From a virus, in the IMG/VR virus record IMGVR_UViG_3300010883_000140, positions 1 to 37,301 of that record: a stretch of 37,301 nt of DNA; one strand, given 5' to 3'. A program made the translations under genes and the position numbers. How positions within the stretch are numbered: the first letter of the stretch is position 1; every line of letters begins with the position of its first letter. The notes under the pieces were generated by a model, which saw only the letters and a program-made list of their open reading frames with translations, was not told the DNA's origin and did not search any database. Shown one piece after another: positions 1 through 7,879 of this stretch.

Positions 1-1015
1 AACATTACCGTCTATCGAGCAGGCAGCAACCGGCGATGAAACGGTCTCTGGAACATCAGGGCAAATATTACCGTCTATCGAGCAGGTAGCAACCGGCGAG
101 GAGGCTATTCCCGGTACATCAGGGCAAGTATTACCGTCTATCGAGCAGGCAGCAACCGGCGATGAAACGGTCTCTGGAACATCAGGGCAAATATTACCGT
201 CTATCGAGCAGGCAGCAACCGGCGAGGAGGCTATTCCCGGTACATCAGGTCAGACGCTTCCTTCGCTAGAGCAGTCTGCAACTGGTATACACGTAATAGT
301 TGTGAGTGGTACTAGTGTTCAGACATTACCTGCTCTCTTACAAGATGCGGTAGGGATAATGCAGCAGTCTGGCACAGGGGCACAAGTTTTACCTTCACTT
401 GAGCAGGTTGCATCTGGACTAGAAATATTCACTGGAACAAGTAGTCAGATTTTGCCTTCTGTTGAACAGGCCGGGACAGGTTCCGTTATTGATAATACAA
501 ATGGTAGTGGAGCCCTCGCTTTGCCGTCGCTCGAGCAAGTTGCGTCTGGGTTAGAGATATTCGCCGGAACAAGCACACAGATTTTGCCTTCTCTTGAACA
601 AGCAGGAACAGGTACACATGTGCAAAACGCTACCGGCTCTGGTGGGTCAGTTCTGCCTTCTCTTGAACAATTAGCAGCTGGGCTTGAGATATTTGTGGGT
701 GCCAGTGCTCAGACATTACCTCAGTTAACCCAGCAAGCAACTGGGCTTGAGATAATAACTAGCACAAGTGAGCAAGTTCTTCCCTCTTTGTTGCAATTAG
801 CAAATGCCATTGAGATAGCAACAGCGACTGGTTCACAAACCTTGCCAGCTCTCATTCAAACGGCAATCGGGATAGTACAGCCCACTGGAGTAGGCATACA
901 AGTCTTGCCATCTATTACTCAGTTCAGTACCGGGGCTTCTTTGGTAGGGCTAGCTGGAACAGCCGCTCAGACACTTCCTGCTTTGAATCAAATAGCGGTT
1001 GCGATAGCAATAGCA
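1..1015 (+). repeat. Coding tandem repeats, 63-bp unit with a nearly identical 126-bp higher-order copy
   Basis: Within the first gene the unit starting TTACCG recurs at 5, 68, 131 and 194, which is an exact 63-bp spacing. Units alternate between two types (encoding DETVSG and EEAIPG), so bases 1-126 and 127-252 match at all but about four positions. Beyond base 257 the units persist at protein level but the DNA has diverged and some units are two residues longer. The pattern indicates recent tandem duplication of the first part over an older repeat array. The array probably continues upstream of the window. Confidence 0.9.
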
Positions 1016-1195
1016 TTTGTGGCAAAATTCATCGAAATCGTGGGTGTCCAAGTTACCTTAGATATGGTCGGGCAGCTATCAGCCATAGAAGTAAATCACG
1101 CAGGAACAGTATCAGTGTCGAGGCAATCTGATGTGACAGTCGGACGAGAGGCATCAGGTATTGAAGTGAAACACCCAGGGATAATAGAGATTTAA
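2..1195 (+). CDS. Repeat-rich fibre-like structural protein (5' end outside window)
   Basis: The frame is open from base 2 to the TAA at 1193-1195, so the start lies upstream of the window. A GTG at 302 is in frame but sits inside the repeats and is unlikely to be the true start. The visible 397 residues hold about sixteen units, mostly 21-23 residues long, each beginning LPSLEQ or a variant (LPSIEQ, LPALIQ) and followed by a TG and a GTSxQ motif. The last 80 or so residues are not repetitive. Regular short Gly/Thr/Ser-rich repeats of this kind are common in phage fibre or surface proteins and may form a beta-solenoid, but this is inference. It precedes the head genes, so it could be a head or neck fibre. 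No enzyme motif is seen. Confidence 0.75.
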   Translation, partial: TLPSIEQAATGDETVSGTSGQILPSIEQVATGEEAIPGTSGQVLPSIEQAATGDETVSGTSGQILPSIEQAATGEEAIPGTSGQTLPSLEQSATGIHVIVVSGTSVQTLPALLQDAVGIMQQSGTGAQVLPSLEQVASGLEIFTGTSSQILPSVEQAGTGSVIDNTNGSGALALPSLEQVASGLEIFAGTSTQILPSLEQAGTGTHVQNATGSGGSVLPSLEQLAAGLEIFVGASAQTLPQLTQQATGLEIITSTSEQVLPSLLQLANAIEIATATGSQTLPALIQTAIGIVQPTGVGIQVLPSITQFSTGASLVGLAGTAAQTLPALNQIAVAIAIAFVAKFIEIVGVQVTLDMVGQLSAIEVNHAGTVSVSRQSDVTVGREASGIEVKHPGIIEI

Positions 1196-1196
1196 A

Positions 1197-1562
1197 ATGG
1201 CACTTATTAACCAAACCCAAGATGCTACAAAGTTACTTTGTTGGGGACGCGGTGATAGTTCAGCTAGGGGCTTTAAAGTAGTTGACGACCTCGGAGTAGC
1301 TGTAGATATCACTGGTCGCACGTATCTTTTGACTGCCAACACAGAAGAAGACCCGGCACCAGGCACGGAGTTATTTTCTGTAACGGGGGTTATAACAGAT
1401 GCTGCCGCAGGCTTAGTAGCTTTTGCGCCTACTACAACTGATACAAATGTAACAAGTCCGCCGCTAGACTTCTTCTATGATATCCAAGAGACGGATACGG
1501 GAGGCTTAGTCAGCACTTTGATTAAAGCCAAAGGTTTAATACTGCAGGACATAACTAAATAG
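1197..1562 (+). CDS. Small beta-rich structural protein, BppU-N-like fold possible
   Basis: This 121-residue protein begins one base after the previous stop. The sequence (RGFKVVDDLGVAVDITGRTY near residue 25, then LFSVTGVITDAAAGLVAF and a FYDIQ segment) resembles the Ig-like N-terminal domain of baseplate upper proteins and similar small phage structural proteins, in which alternating beta strands follow an ITG-type motif. The assignment rests on pattern only. It lies between a fibre-like protein and connector-type proteins, so a role at the head surface or neck is plausible. No upstream Shine-Dalgarno stands out, so translation may be coupled to the preceding gene. Confidence 0.55.
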   Translation: MALINQTQDATKLLCWGRGDSSARGFKVVDDLGVAVDITGRTYLLTANTEEDPAPGTELFSVTGVITDAAAGLVAFAPTTTDTNVTSPPLDFFYDIQETDTGGLVSTLIKAKGLILQDITK

Positions 1563-1572
1563 GAACATGTAA

Positions 1573-2142
1573 ATGGGCACAGTATCAATAGGTGGCACAT
1601 CGTTCGATATTTACGGGACTCTGGCAGCTGCCAACACATACATGAACGCTAGGCTTGGAGCTGAGTCTTGGTCGGTGGCAGACGCAACAAATAAAAGCAA
1701 AGCGCTAGTGTCTGCAACTCGATTTGTAGACCGCCAGAATTGGCAAAGCCAAAAAGTTGATATTGCTACACCTCAAGCTCTCGAGTTTCCACGTACAGGC
1801 TTGATAGACAAAGATGGGATTGCTGTTAGTGAGCTTGCTGTTCCAGTACTTGTGGAAGAAGCAACTTACGAGATGGCTTTATCAATTCTAGCAGATGCTA
1901 CTGTAACAGACAACGCAAGCGCAGGTAGCAACGTGAAGCTAGTCAAAGCTGGCACAGCTGAAGTGCGGTTCTTTCGGCAGACAACTGGGTCTAAGCTGCC
2001 AACAGCGGCGCATGAGTTAATTGGTCTATGGCTAGAGGGAGGACTAACCTCTGCATCTACAGGAAGCTTAGCTTCAGGTAATCTAGAGTGCAGCGCCTTC
2101 TCTAACTTTGACCAGTGGGGCCGTAACAAAGGGTTTAGCTAA
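1573..2142 (+). CDS. Head-tail connector/adaptor-like protein (DnaT-like family)
   Basis: This 189-residue protein follows an AGGA site. It has the features of phage proteins often labelled putative DnaT-like ssDNA-binding protein: an early DIYGTLAAANTYMNARLGAESW segment, a run of alpha helices with RFVDRQNW, and a LEFPRTGL motif near residue 75. In phage genomes this family sits beside portal and minor head genes and most probably acts as a head-completion adaptor rather than a replication protein. That functional reading comes from gene order. It overlaps the next gene by one base (TAATG). Confidence 0.65.
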   Translation: MGTVSIGGTSFDIYGTLAAANTYMNARLGAESWSVADATNKSKALVSATRFVDRQNWQSQKVDIATPQALEFPRTGLIDKDGIAVSELAVPVLVEEATYEMALSILADATVTDNASAGSNVKLVKAGTAEVRFFRQTTGSKLPTAAHELIGLWLEGGLTSASTGSLASGNLECSAFSNFDQWGRNKGFS

Positions 2143-2507
2143 TGGGTAAGCTATTCGGGATAGATATAGCAGGCGTCGTTGCATCTAGCATAGCTGGTGC
2201 AGGTAACGTACGTCCTGGGGTGCTTAAACGTATTGTCCCGGGATCGCGCACTACTGGCTCACTGGCTGCTGGTACAAATCCCGTTACAACTGAATTCCCG
2301 TTTCGGGGGTTCAAGGTGGTAACGTCCCGACGGGAAAAAGGACAGGTAGGAGCTGGTACTATGTCGATCGTGTCTATCCTCAGCGCGAGTCTGTCGGTAG
2401 TTCCTGAGGTAAACGACCTCGTGACAATGGACGGTGACACGTACACTCTCCTTGAGTTGCTAGAGCTCGATCCCGCAGAAGCCATCTACGAATTCCACGC
2501 GGAGTAA
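2142..2507 (+). CDS. Probable head-closure or neck protein
   Basis: This 121-residue protein starts at an ATG that shares its first base with the previous stop. The N-terminus contains an alanine/glycine-rich segment (IDIAGVVASSIAGAGNVRPG), and the rest is predicted beta-rich with TMDGDTYTLLELLELDPAEAIYEF at the end. Small beta-barrel proteins with a V-x-DGDTYT-type strand are typical of phage head-closure or stopper proteins. The neighbours (adaptor before, minor head protein after) support that, but no family was recognised with certainty. Confidence 0.5.
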   Translation: MGKLFGIDIAGVVASSIAGAGNVRPGVLKRIVPGSRTTGSLAAGTNPVTTEFPFRGFKVVTSRREKGQVGAGTMSIVSILSASLSVVPEVNDLVTMDGDTYTLLELLELDPAEAIYEFHAE

Positions 2508-2511
2508 GCCT

Positions 2512-3468
2512 ATGGCGCTCCCTGCAACAGACCCCGCAAGTAGGATTCTAGACCTCATAGGACGAGCAGAGCCTCGTCTGCGAAATGCTCTACTGAACGC
2601 GGTCACTGCTACCAAACAAACCTTGACATTGGAAGTATTAGCTGAACTCATAGCCAACGGGCAATTTGAGGAAGCAATAGAAACGGCAGCAGCAGTTGGT
2701 TCAATTAGACTGGCTGATGGGCAGGCAGCAGTGTACACCTTAGCTGGAACCGAAGGAGCTAAGTTTCTGACTGATATACTGGAAGTAGTTGTGGGCTTCG
2801 ATCAAGTCAATGAGCGGGCTGTATCTATTATGCAGCGGGAGCGTCTGCGCCTCATACGGGAGTTTAGCGCAGGTCAGCGCGAAGCGACACGTGCAGCGCT
2901 AACTGACGGCATAAGACGCGGGTTAAATCCGATCGAGCAAGCGCGTAACTTTCGCGGCAGCATCGGCCTAACCGCAAATCAACAACGAGCTGTCGAACGG
3001 TACCGCCAGTTATTAGACGCAGGTAATATTGAAGCTCTGAGCCGCGAGTTACGGGATAAACGCTTTGATGGTACTGTGCGAAGAGCCTCAAGGACAAACA
3101 CCCCTTTAACTGGAGAACAAATCAACCGTATGGTCGATAGGTATAAGGAAAAGATGCTGGCTTTCAGGGCAAAGACCATAGCACGGACTGAAGCTTTGCG
3201 GGCAGTACATGCCGGAAACCATGAAGCGTACCTCCAAGCTATTGATAGTGGTGCGATTGACGCCAACCAGTTACAACGTAAGTGGATAACAGCTGGCGAC
3301 GAACGTGTACGTGGGTCACACGGATCGTTAAGTGGAACAATACGAAGTATAGATGATACGTTCCCCAGCTTTGGGGGTCCACTACGGTTTCCTGGGGATC
3401 CAGCAGGTCCGGCGGCAGAGACTATACAGTGCAGATGTTCCCTTAGCACGAGGATAACATCACTATAA
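2512..3468 (+). CDS. MuF-like minor head protein
   Basis: The protein has 318 residues. The C-terminal third carries the phage Mu gpF / SPP1 gp7 minor-head signature: IARTEALRAVHAGNHEAY near residue 225, KWITAGDERVRGSH near 263, and a final ETIQCRCSLS with the paired cysteines common in this family. The N-terminal 200 residues are helical. Such proteins sit on the portal inside the procapsid and help head morphogenesis or DNA ejection. A GGAG site precedes the ATG, and the gene follows the connector-type genes and precedes the protease and scaffold, which is the expected head-gene setting. Confidence 0.85.
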   Translation: MALPATDPASRILDLIGRAEPRLRNALLNAVTATKQTLTLEVLAELIANGQFEEAIETAAAVGSIRLADGQAAVYTLAGTEGAKFLTDILEVVVGFDQVNERAVSIMQRERLRLIREFSAGQREATRAALTDGIRRGLNPIEQARNFRGSIGLTANQQRAVERYRQLLDAGNIEALSRELRDKRFDGTVRRASRTNTPLTGEQINRMVDRYKEKMLAFRAKTIARTEALRAVHAGNHEAYLQAIDSGAIDANQLQRKWITAGDERVRGSHGSLSGTIRSIDDTFPSFGGPLRFPGDPAGPAAETIQCRCSLSTRITSL

Positions 3469-3478
3469 GGAAGACATA

Positions 3479-3748
3479 ATGGGCAGTGATAGGCCGAGGC
3501 AACCACACCCCGATACTCAGGATGCAATAGCAAATGTGGCGGACGCCATAAGATCAGTCGTCGTATCTTCAGACGGGCCAGCATTTGTTGAGTTAACGTC
3601 TCACGAGGGTTCCATAGTTATTGCGGTCAAAAGTATAGTCCTGCTTGAGGGACGTAATAACGGTGGAACTAAAGTCCATTTACCTGGAAAACAAACAGTG
3701 AATGTAGAAGAAGACATAGCCACAATAAAAGCATTATTGATAATTTAG
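3479..3748 (+). CDS. Small hypothetical protein in head cluster
   Basis: This 89-residue product starts at an ATG preceded by AAGGAAG. The C-terminal half (SHEGSIVIAVKSIVLLEGRNNGGTKV...) looks like a small beta-sheet protein, with hydrophobic strands separated by a Gly/Asn turn. No known family was recognised. Its place between the minor head protein and a second small protein suggests a structural or assembly role. Confidence 0.6.
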   Translation: MGSDRPRQPHPDTQDAIANVADAIRSVVVSSDGPAFVELTSHEGSIVIAVKSIVLLEGRNNGGTKVHLPGKQTVNVEEDIATIKALLII

Positions 3749-3816
3749 CAAACAATGGTCACCCACAATGTACCTGCGCGCTAAGCTTACCTCTAATCCT
3801 TAATGCAGGCGTAGAT

Positions 3817-4023
3817 ATGACGCAAACGTTTAGACAACCTGTTAAATTCGCTACTCCAGTAGGTTTACCTAAATACACAGTAGCTAACGTGCCAAGTGCA
3901 GTAGACAACGAAGGCGCGGTTATTTATGTTTCAGATGGCAATGTTGGTGTAGCTACAGTTGCTTTCTCGAATAACACTGACTGGCTTGTTGTGACAACCG
4001 GTTTAGCCATTGCTGCTTCTTAA
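3817..4023 (+). CDS. Small structural protein
   Basis: The 68-residue product contains SAVDNEGAVIYVSDG and VAFSNNTDW, a pattern found in small phage surface proteins that form a beta-sandwich. This suggests a minor decoration or fibre-attachment protein, but that is a resemblance rather than a family match. It is preceded by a 68-base gap with no obvious hairpin. A weak GCAGG lies 13 bases before the ATG, so the start is less secure than for its neighbours. Confidence 0.5.
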   Translation: MTQTFRQPVKFATPVGLPKYTVANVPSAVDNEGAVIYVSDGNVGVATVAFSNNTDWLVVTTGLAIAAS

Positions 4024-4043
4024 TAAAAAAGTGAGTATCTTAT

Positions 4044-4445
4044 ATGGATGATACACCGTTCGAGCTACGGGCCAAAGTTTTGAAGGTCGATGATAGCTTA
4101 GGACTAGTTATGGGACACGCCATTGTCTGTACGAAAGATGGCGAACCATATTTCGACCTCCAGGGCGATCATATCCCTGAAGAGTCCATGTTAAAAGCAG
4201 CTATGGACTTCATGCAAAACAGCCAAGTAGCTAAAGAGATGCATACCGGCGATCAGGCCGGCACTGTTGTTTTCGCTTGGCCGATGACAGCTGAGATCGC
4301 CAAGGCTTTCCGTATAGTGACAGATACGACAGGCCTTATGATTGCTATGCACCCTGATGAAGATATGTTAAAGAGGTTCCAGCTCGGTGAGCTGACCGGC
4401 TTCTCTATCGGGGGTTTACGACTTGAAGATGAGGAGGTCGAATAA
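4044..4445 (+). CDS. Prohead protease, XkdF-like (S78-type) serine protease
   Basis: This 133-residue protein matches the compact phage serine protease family Peptidase_S78_2 / XkdF-like. It has an N-terminal GHAIVCTKDGEPYFDLQGD segment, a likely catalytic histidine in KEMH (H67) and a likely catalytic serine in GFSIGG (S121). These proteases cleave scaffold and capsid proteins during head maturation. The gene lies two bases upstream of the scaffold gene. A C-terminal extension found in many homologues appears here at the start of the next reading frame (INEISGVDVPAQEGA), so protease and scaffold look like a split or rearranged version of a fused gene. Confidence 0.85.
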   Translation: MDDTPFELRAKVLKVDDSLGLVMGHAIVCTKDGEPYFDLQGDHIPEESMLKAAMDFMQNSQVAKEMHTGDQAGTVVFAWPMTAEIAKAFRIVTDTTGLMIAMHPDEDMLKRFQLGELTGFSIGGLRLEDEEVE

Positions 4446-4447
4446 AA

Positions 4448-5356
4448 ATGACGGCAGATAAGAACGCTGGTTCGCAGGATGTGTCAAAGAGGCGCATTAT
4501 GCGAGCATTGAAAATTAATGAAATAAGTGGCGTAGATGTGCCAGCACAAGAAGGTGCTACCGCTGTAATCTTGAAGCGTAAAGACGGAGACGCGGGCAAG
4601 AAGAAGAAAACCCCCAAAACAGAAGCCAAACCCGCCGTAGATGACGGCACAGTCGGAACCCAGGAGGATAAAACCATGACCACCGACAAGACCCAGACCG
4701 ACGCTGACGCGGCGGTTGTAGACCTCACGAAACAGCTGGCTCGAGCCAATTCAGTCGCTGCCCTCAATGACGCTGAGAAGACCCATTTTGCAACGCTCGA
4801 AGGTGAGCATGCAGACGGCTTCCTTACTAAGTCTCGTGACGAACGTCAAGCTGACCTCGATAGTCTCGCCAAAGCAGCTACAGACGCTGATCCGGTTGCT
4901 TATACAACTTTGGACGGCGTTGTCCTCCATAAGTCAGCTGGTGCAGGCTTCATTGCTTTGGCCAAGTCCAATGACGACTTGCGCAAGCGTTTAGAGAAAT
5001 CTGAAGCTGTTGCAGAGACCGCCTCCCTCGAGAAGCGTGTGAACGAAACTCTTGCCCATCTGCCTGGAGACATGGCCACTCGCGTCGCCATGCTTAAGGC
5101 TATTGACGGCATTGAGAATGATGAGCAGCGTACTGCTTCTCTTGCAGCTCTCAAGGCTCAAAGCGACGTGCTTGGCAAGTCGTTTGACACTCTCGGTGTT
5201 TCCAATGCTCCGGTTCCTGGCTCCCCAGCTGACGATCTAGAGAAAATGGCCGCTGAGCATCAAGCCAGCAATCCGGGTATGTCCATTGAAAAGGCATATG
5301 ACGTCGTTTCACAAACGGAAGCCGGCGCCGAACTCTATGCCAAAACGGTCAACTAA
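4448..5356 (+). CDS. Capsid scaffold protein, long form
   Basis: The 302-residue product has two parts. Residues 22-48 contain INEISGVDVPAQEGATAVIL, a motif usually found at the C-terminus of phage prohead proteases. A lysine-rich linker follows (KKKKTPKTEAK). The remainder is an acidic, helical, coiled-coil-prone protein of the scaffold type, with many Lys/Glu/Ala and a long DLRKRLEKSEAVAETASLEKR segment. It lies between protease and decoration/capsid genes, as expected for a scaffold. A second start with a strong ribosome site lies inside at 4676. Confidence 0.75.
   Translation: MTADKNAGSQDVSKRRIMRALKINEISGVDVPAQEGATAVILKRKDGDAGKKKKTPKTEAKPAVDDGTVGTQEDKTMTTDKTQTDADAAVVDLTKQLARANSVAALNDAEKTHFATLEGEHADGFLTKSRDERQADLDSLAKAATDADPVAYTTLDGVVLHKSAGAGFIALAKSNDDLRKRLEKSEAVAETASLEKRVNETLAHLPGDMATRVAMLKAIDGIENDEQRTASLAALKAQSDVLGKSFDTLGVSNAPVPGSPADDLEKMAAEHQASNPGMSIEKAYDVVSQTEAGAELYAKTVN
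4662..4678 (+). promoter_or_regulatory. Strong internal ribosome binding site and start codon
   Basis: AGGAGG at 4662-4667, then ATAAAACC, then ATG at 4676-4678, inside the scaffold gene and in its reading frame. It marks a nested short scaffold. Confidence 0.75.
4676..5356 (+). CDS. Capsid scaffold protein, internal-start short form
   Basis: An ATG at 4676 is in frame with the long gene and is preceded by AGGAGG at 4662-4667, a near-perfect Shine-Dalgarno with an 8-base gap. This is much stronger than the signal at the long form's own start. The product would have 226 residues, lack the protease-like motif and lysine linker, and contain only the helical scaffold. The layout parallels lambda C/Nu3, where the scaffold is made from an in-frame internal start in the protease gene. 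Two products from one gene are therefore likely. Confidence 0.7.
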   Translation: MTTDKTQTDADAAVVDLTKQLARANSVAALNDAEKTHFATLEGEHADGFLTKSRDERQADLDSLAKAATDADPVAYTTLDGVVLHKSAGAGFIALAKSNDDLRKRLEKSEAVAETASLEKRVNETLAHLPGDMATRVAMLKAIDGIENDEQRTASLAALKAQSDVLGKSFDTLGVSNAPVPGSPADDLEKMAAEHQASNPGMSIEKAYDVVSQTEAGAELYAKTVN

Positions 5357-5400
5357 GTTAGACCACCAACCCACAAGCCAACTCTGAAGGAGAAAATACT

Positions 5401-5814
5401 ATGGCTTCAGCACAAAGCACGGTGGCGGTCAATCTGGTCGCTGGCGAAGACCTCCGAGGCGATCTCTACGAGATTGTTACGGTTAATGTTTCTGGTCAAG
5501 TGGTTAAAGCAACCGCAGTAACAGAAACTGTTGTCGGCGTTCTTGCCGAAGAGCCCCGCACGGACGCAGTGTCCACGGGCGAGACTGTCCCGGTTGTCCT
5601 GCTTCAGGGCATCGTGAAAGTTAAAGCTGGTGGTGTTGTAACCGCCGGTGATTTGGTTGTTCCTGACGTAACAGCAGGCCGAGTAATTGGTGTGACTGGC
5701 GTTGGAGCATTGGCTGCAGACAGCATGGCGATTGGTGTCGCTATGGTAACTGCAGCTGATGGTGACATCTTCGAGATGCTCGCCATGCCTATCGCAGCGC
5801 CTCACAGCGTCTAA
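5401..5814 (+). CDS. Capsid decoration protein (DUF2190-like)
   Basis: The 137-residue protein follows a GAAGGAG site. The sequence is rich in Val, Ala and Gly with repeated beta-strand patterns (VVGVLAEEPRTDAVSTGETVPVVL, VKVKAGGVVTAGDLVVPD), as in DUF2190-type capsid stabilising proteins. Their usual place is between scaffold and major capsid gene, as here. The protein probably binds the outside of the expanded head. Confidence 0.75.
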   Translation: MASAQSTVAVNLVAGEDLRGDLYEIVTVNVSGQVVKATAVTETVVGVLAEEPRTDAVSTGETVPVVLLQGIVKVKAGGVVTAGDLVVPDVTAGRVIGVTGVGALAADSMAIGVAMVTAADGDIFEMLAMPIAAPHSV

Positions 5815-5852
5815 TTGTAGTCGGGCTCAACCCTTAATAGGAGGAATACTCT

Positions 5853-6881
5853 ATGCCCTTTTCCCAACCGTCACGAGGCGACGTACATGTTAATCGCCCG
5901 CTGACAAATATCTCCATTGCCTTCGTTCAAGACGAAAGCAAATTCGTTGCATCAAAGGTATTTCCGAATATCCCGGTCTCCAAGCAGTCTGACCAGTATT
6001 TCACTTATGACCGCGGTGCGTTCAACAGTGACGAGATGGAAGAACGCGCTCCTGGCACTGAAAGTGCTGGCGGCAACTACACCATTGGGACTGATCTGTA
6101 CCATGCTAAGAACCGGGCTTATCATCGGAACATCCCCGACGTGATCCGTAACAATGCCGACTCGCCGATTAATTTGGATCGTGAGGCGACTTTGTTCCTC
6201 GCACACAAGGGTCTAATCAACCGGGAAGTCAACTGGGCTGCTGCGTACTTTGTAGCAGGCAATCCTGGTGACACTTGGACATTCGACGTCGACGGAAACG
6301 CAACGGCATCTGGCGCCGCGCTCGATCCGACAGACGCTGGCAACAACCAAGTTCTTTTCTGGAACGATGCGCTGTCCACTCCTATCGAAGATATCCGCTT
6401 TCTCAAGCGTACTATTCTCGAGAGCACCGGCTTCATGCCCAATACGCTCACTCTTGGGCGTCCTGTATTTGACGCATTGATTGACCACCCTGATATGGTT
6501 GGCCGTGTCGATCGTGGCCAGACTGGTGGTACAGCGATGGTCAACAAGGCTGCTCTAGCTGCTTTGTTTGAGCTAGATGACGTCATGGTGATGGACGCGA
6601 TCCAAAACACCGCTGAGGAGGGCCAGACTGCAGTTCATTCCTTCATCGGTGGCAACAACGCGCTCCTGACCTACAAGCCTTCTTCGGCTGGCCTCATGAC
6701 CCCCTCAGCTGGTTACACGTTCAGCTGGACGGGTAATGTGGGTTCGGGTAATGACGGAATGCGCGTCAAGCGTTTCCGTATGGAGCACCTTGCTTCTGAC
6801 CGAGTTGAAATCGAAATGTCCTATGACCAGAAGCTGGTTGCTGCTGACCTAGGTTGCATGATCGGTGGAATCTTACTGTAA
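5853..6881 (+). CDS. Major capsid protein
   Basis: The 342-residue protein follows AGGAGG and is the main candidate for the HK97-fold coat. The N-terminus (NRPLTNISIAF, FVASKVFPNIPVSKQSDQY) and the C-terminal VEIEMSYDQKLVAADLGCMI segment match the phage capsid families of siphoviruses in which a VFP-x-VPV motif opens the protein. The position after scaffold and decoration genes fits. A perfect 11-bp hairpin follows the gene, consistent with high, separately controlled expression. Confidence 0.9.
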   Translation: MPFSQPSRGDVHVNRPLTNISIAFVQDESKFVASKVFPNIPVSKQSDQYFTYDRGAFNSDEMEERAPGTESAGGNYTIGTDLYHAKNRAYHRNIPDVIRNNADSPINLDREATLFLAHKGLINREVNWAAAYFVAGNPGDTWTFDVDGNATASGAALDPTDAGNNQVLFWNDALSTPIEDIRFLKRTILESTGFMPNTLTLGRPVFDALIDHPDMVGRVDRGQTGGTAMVNKAALAALFELDDVMVMDAIQNTAEEGQTAVHSFIGGNNALLTYKPSSAGLMTPSAGYTFSWTGNVGSGNDGMRVKRFRMEHLASDRVEIEMSYDQKLVAADLGCMIGGILL

Positions 6882-6911
6882 GTCTAACGAGTAAAGAGTA
6901 GCGATGAGTGC

Positions 6912-6937
6912 GTGAGGGAGACGGCGGTCTCCCTCAC
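6912..6937 (+). terminator. Perfect 11-bp hairpin after the capsid gene (attenuator or RNA-stability element)
   Basis: GTGAGGGAGAC (6912-6922), loop GGCG, GTCTCCCTCAC (6927-6937). The stem is perfect but is followed by TTCCCTCT rather than a T-run, so full termination is doubtful. It may act as a partial terminator or protect the 3' end of capsid mRNA. Confidence 0.65.
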
Positions 6938-6961
6938 TTCCCTCTAAAGGAGGATGATATA

Positions 6962-7465
6962 ATGCCGCACGAAGTAAAACGCAAAGTCCGTAAGCTCCGA
7001 CACTGGAAGCAACGCTGGAACAAGAATGCTGAATTTATCTGGCGCCGCCCTGTAGTTTTTGGTGGTGTTATGCAGAACCCTGGCGACCTAATCCCTGAAT
7101 CACTGAAGGCCAACCCAAGAAAGCTCCGTCTCTTTTGGGAGAGCCAACGCATTGAGCTGGCTGATTTTGAGGCGCCGAACGTATCTACAGGTATTGTGGA
7201 GGCTCCACCGGCTCCTCCAGTAGAAGTAATGCTTACTGCCTCAAGTGTACTTGACGACGAGTACGAATTTTCTAGCGAGTTCCGCATTAATAGCCACATC
7301 GAGGGCGAAGTAATCCCTGTTCAGGATATCGTTGACGCTGCCTTCGAGAACTCGGGCCTTACGATGGAAGAGTGGAATGCTCTGCCTGACGATGAGCGCG
7401 GAGCTTTGATTGCACAGTCTCTTGATTGGATGACAGACCAAGGTGAAATCGATCCATTGGAATAG
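6962..7465 (+). CDS. Hypothetical head/neck-region protein
   Basis: The start at 6962 is chosen because AAAGGAGG lies directly upstream. An in-frame GTG at 6908 would place the capsid hairpin inside the coding region. The 167-residue product starts with a strongly basic segment (HEVKRKVRKLRHWKQRWNK) and ends with an acidic helical part (FENSGLTMEEWNALPDDERGALIAQSLDWM). No family was recognised. Its place between the capsid and tail-completion genes suggests a head-completion or neck role. Confidence 0.6.
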   Translation: MPHEVKRKVRKLRHWKQRWNKNAEFIWRRPVVFGGVMQNPGDLIPESLKANPRKLRLFWESQRIELADFEAPNVSTGIVEAPPAPPVEVMLTASSVLDDEYEFSSEFRINSHIEGEVIPVQDIVDAAFENSGLTMEEWNALPDDERGALIAQSLDWMTDQGEIDPLE

Positions 7466-7468
7466 GCC

Positions 7469-7879
7469 ATGGCTAAAGATGACGTTCGCGCTGTAGTACG
7501 AGGACTAGAGAAATTCACAACTAGGGTTATTACTAAGATAACTTTAGATGTGGTTGCAAATCTCGTAGAGACCACTCCTATAGATACAGGTTGGGCTCGC
7601 GCGAACTGGGTACCTTCTATCGGTACTTCGTTCATAGCCAATCTTGAAGGCATTCAGCCCGATGGTCCGCTAGCGGCAAAATCCGCAGATGAGCAAGCAG
7701 CAGCAGTAGCGGAAGTACTTGCGAATTATAAGTTGGATAGAGGGTCTGTATTTGTAACCAATAACGTGACGTACATCTCAGAGCTTAACGAGGGCAAGAG
7801 TAGACAAGAGCCTGCCGCATTTGTTCAAAGAGCAATAGAGAAAGCGATCACAGTAGACATACAGGGACTTGCGTCATGA
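7469..7879 (+). CDS. Neck / tail-completion protein (HK97 gp10-like)
   Basis: The protein has 136 residues. The motif VANLVETTPIDTGWARANW (residues about 29-47) is the hallmark of HK97 gp10-like tail-completion proteins, in which T-P-x-DTG-x-A/L-R-x-x-W links two helices. These proteins join head and tail. The gene overlaps the following tail-terminator gene by four bases (ATGA), so the two are translationally coupled. Confidence 0.8.
   Translation: MAKDDVRAVVRGLEKFTTRVITKITLDVVANLVETTPIDTGWARANWVPSIGTSFIANLEGIQPDGPLAAKSADEQAAAVAEVLANYKLDRGSVFVTNNVTYISELNEGKSRQEPAAFVQRAIEKAITVDIQGLAS

Noticed and set aside
1573-2142. DnaT-like primosomal or ssDNA-binding protein
   Set aside because: The similarity to that family label is recognised, but the gene sits inside the head cluster, so a connector role is more likely.
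6912-6937. Calling the post-capsid hairpin a full intrinsic terminator
   Set aside because: The stem is perfect but no T-run follows, and essential tail genes lie downstream without a visible new promoter.
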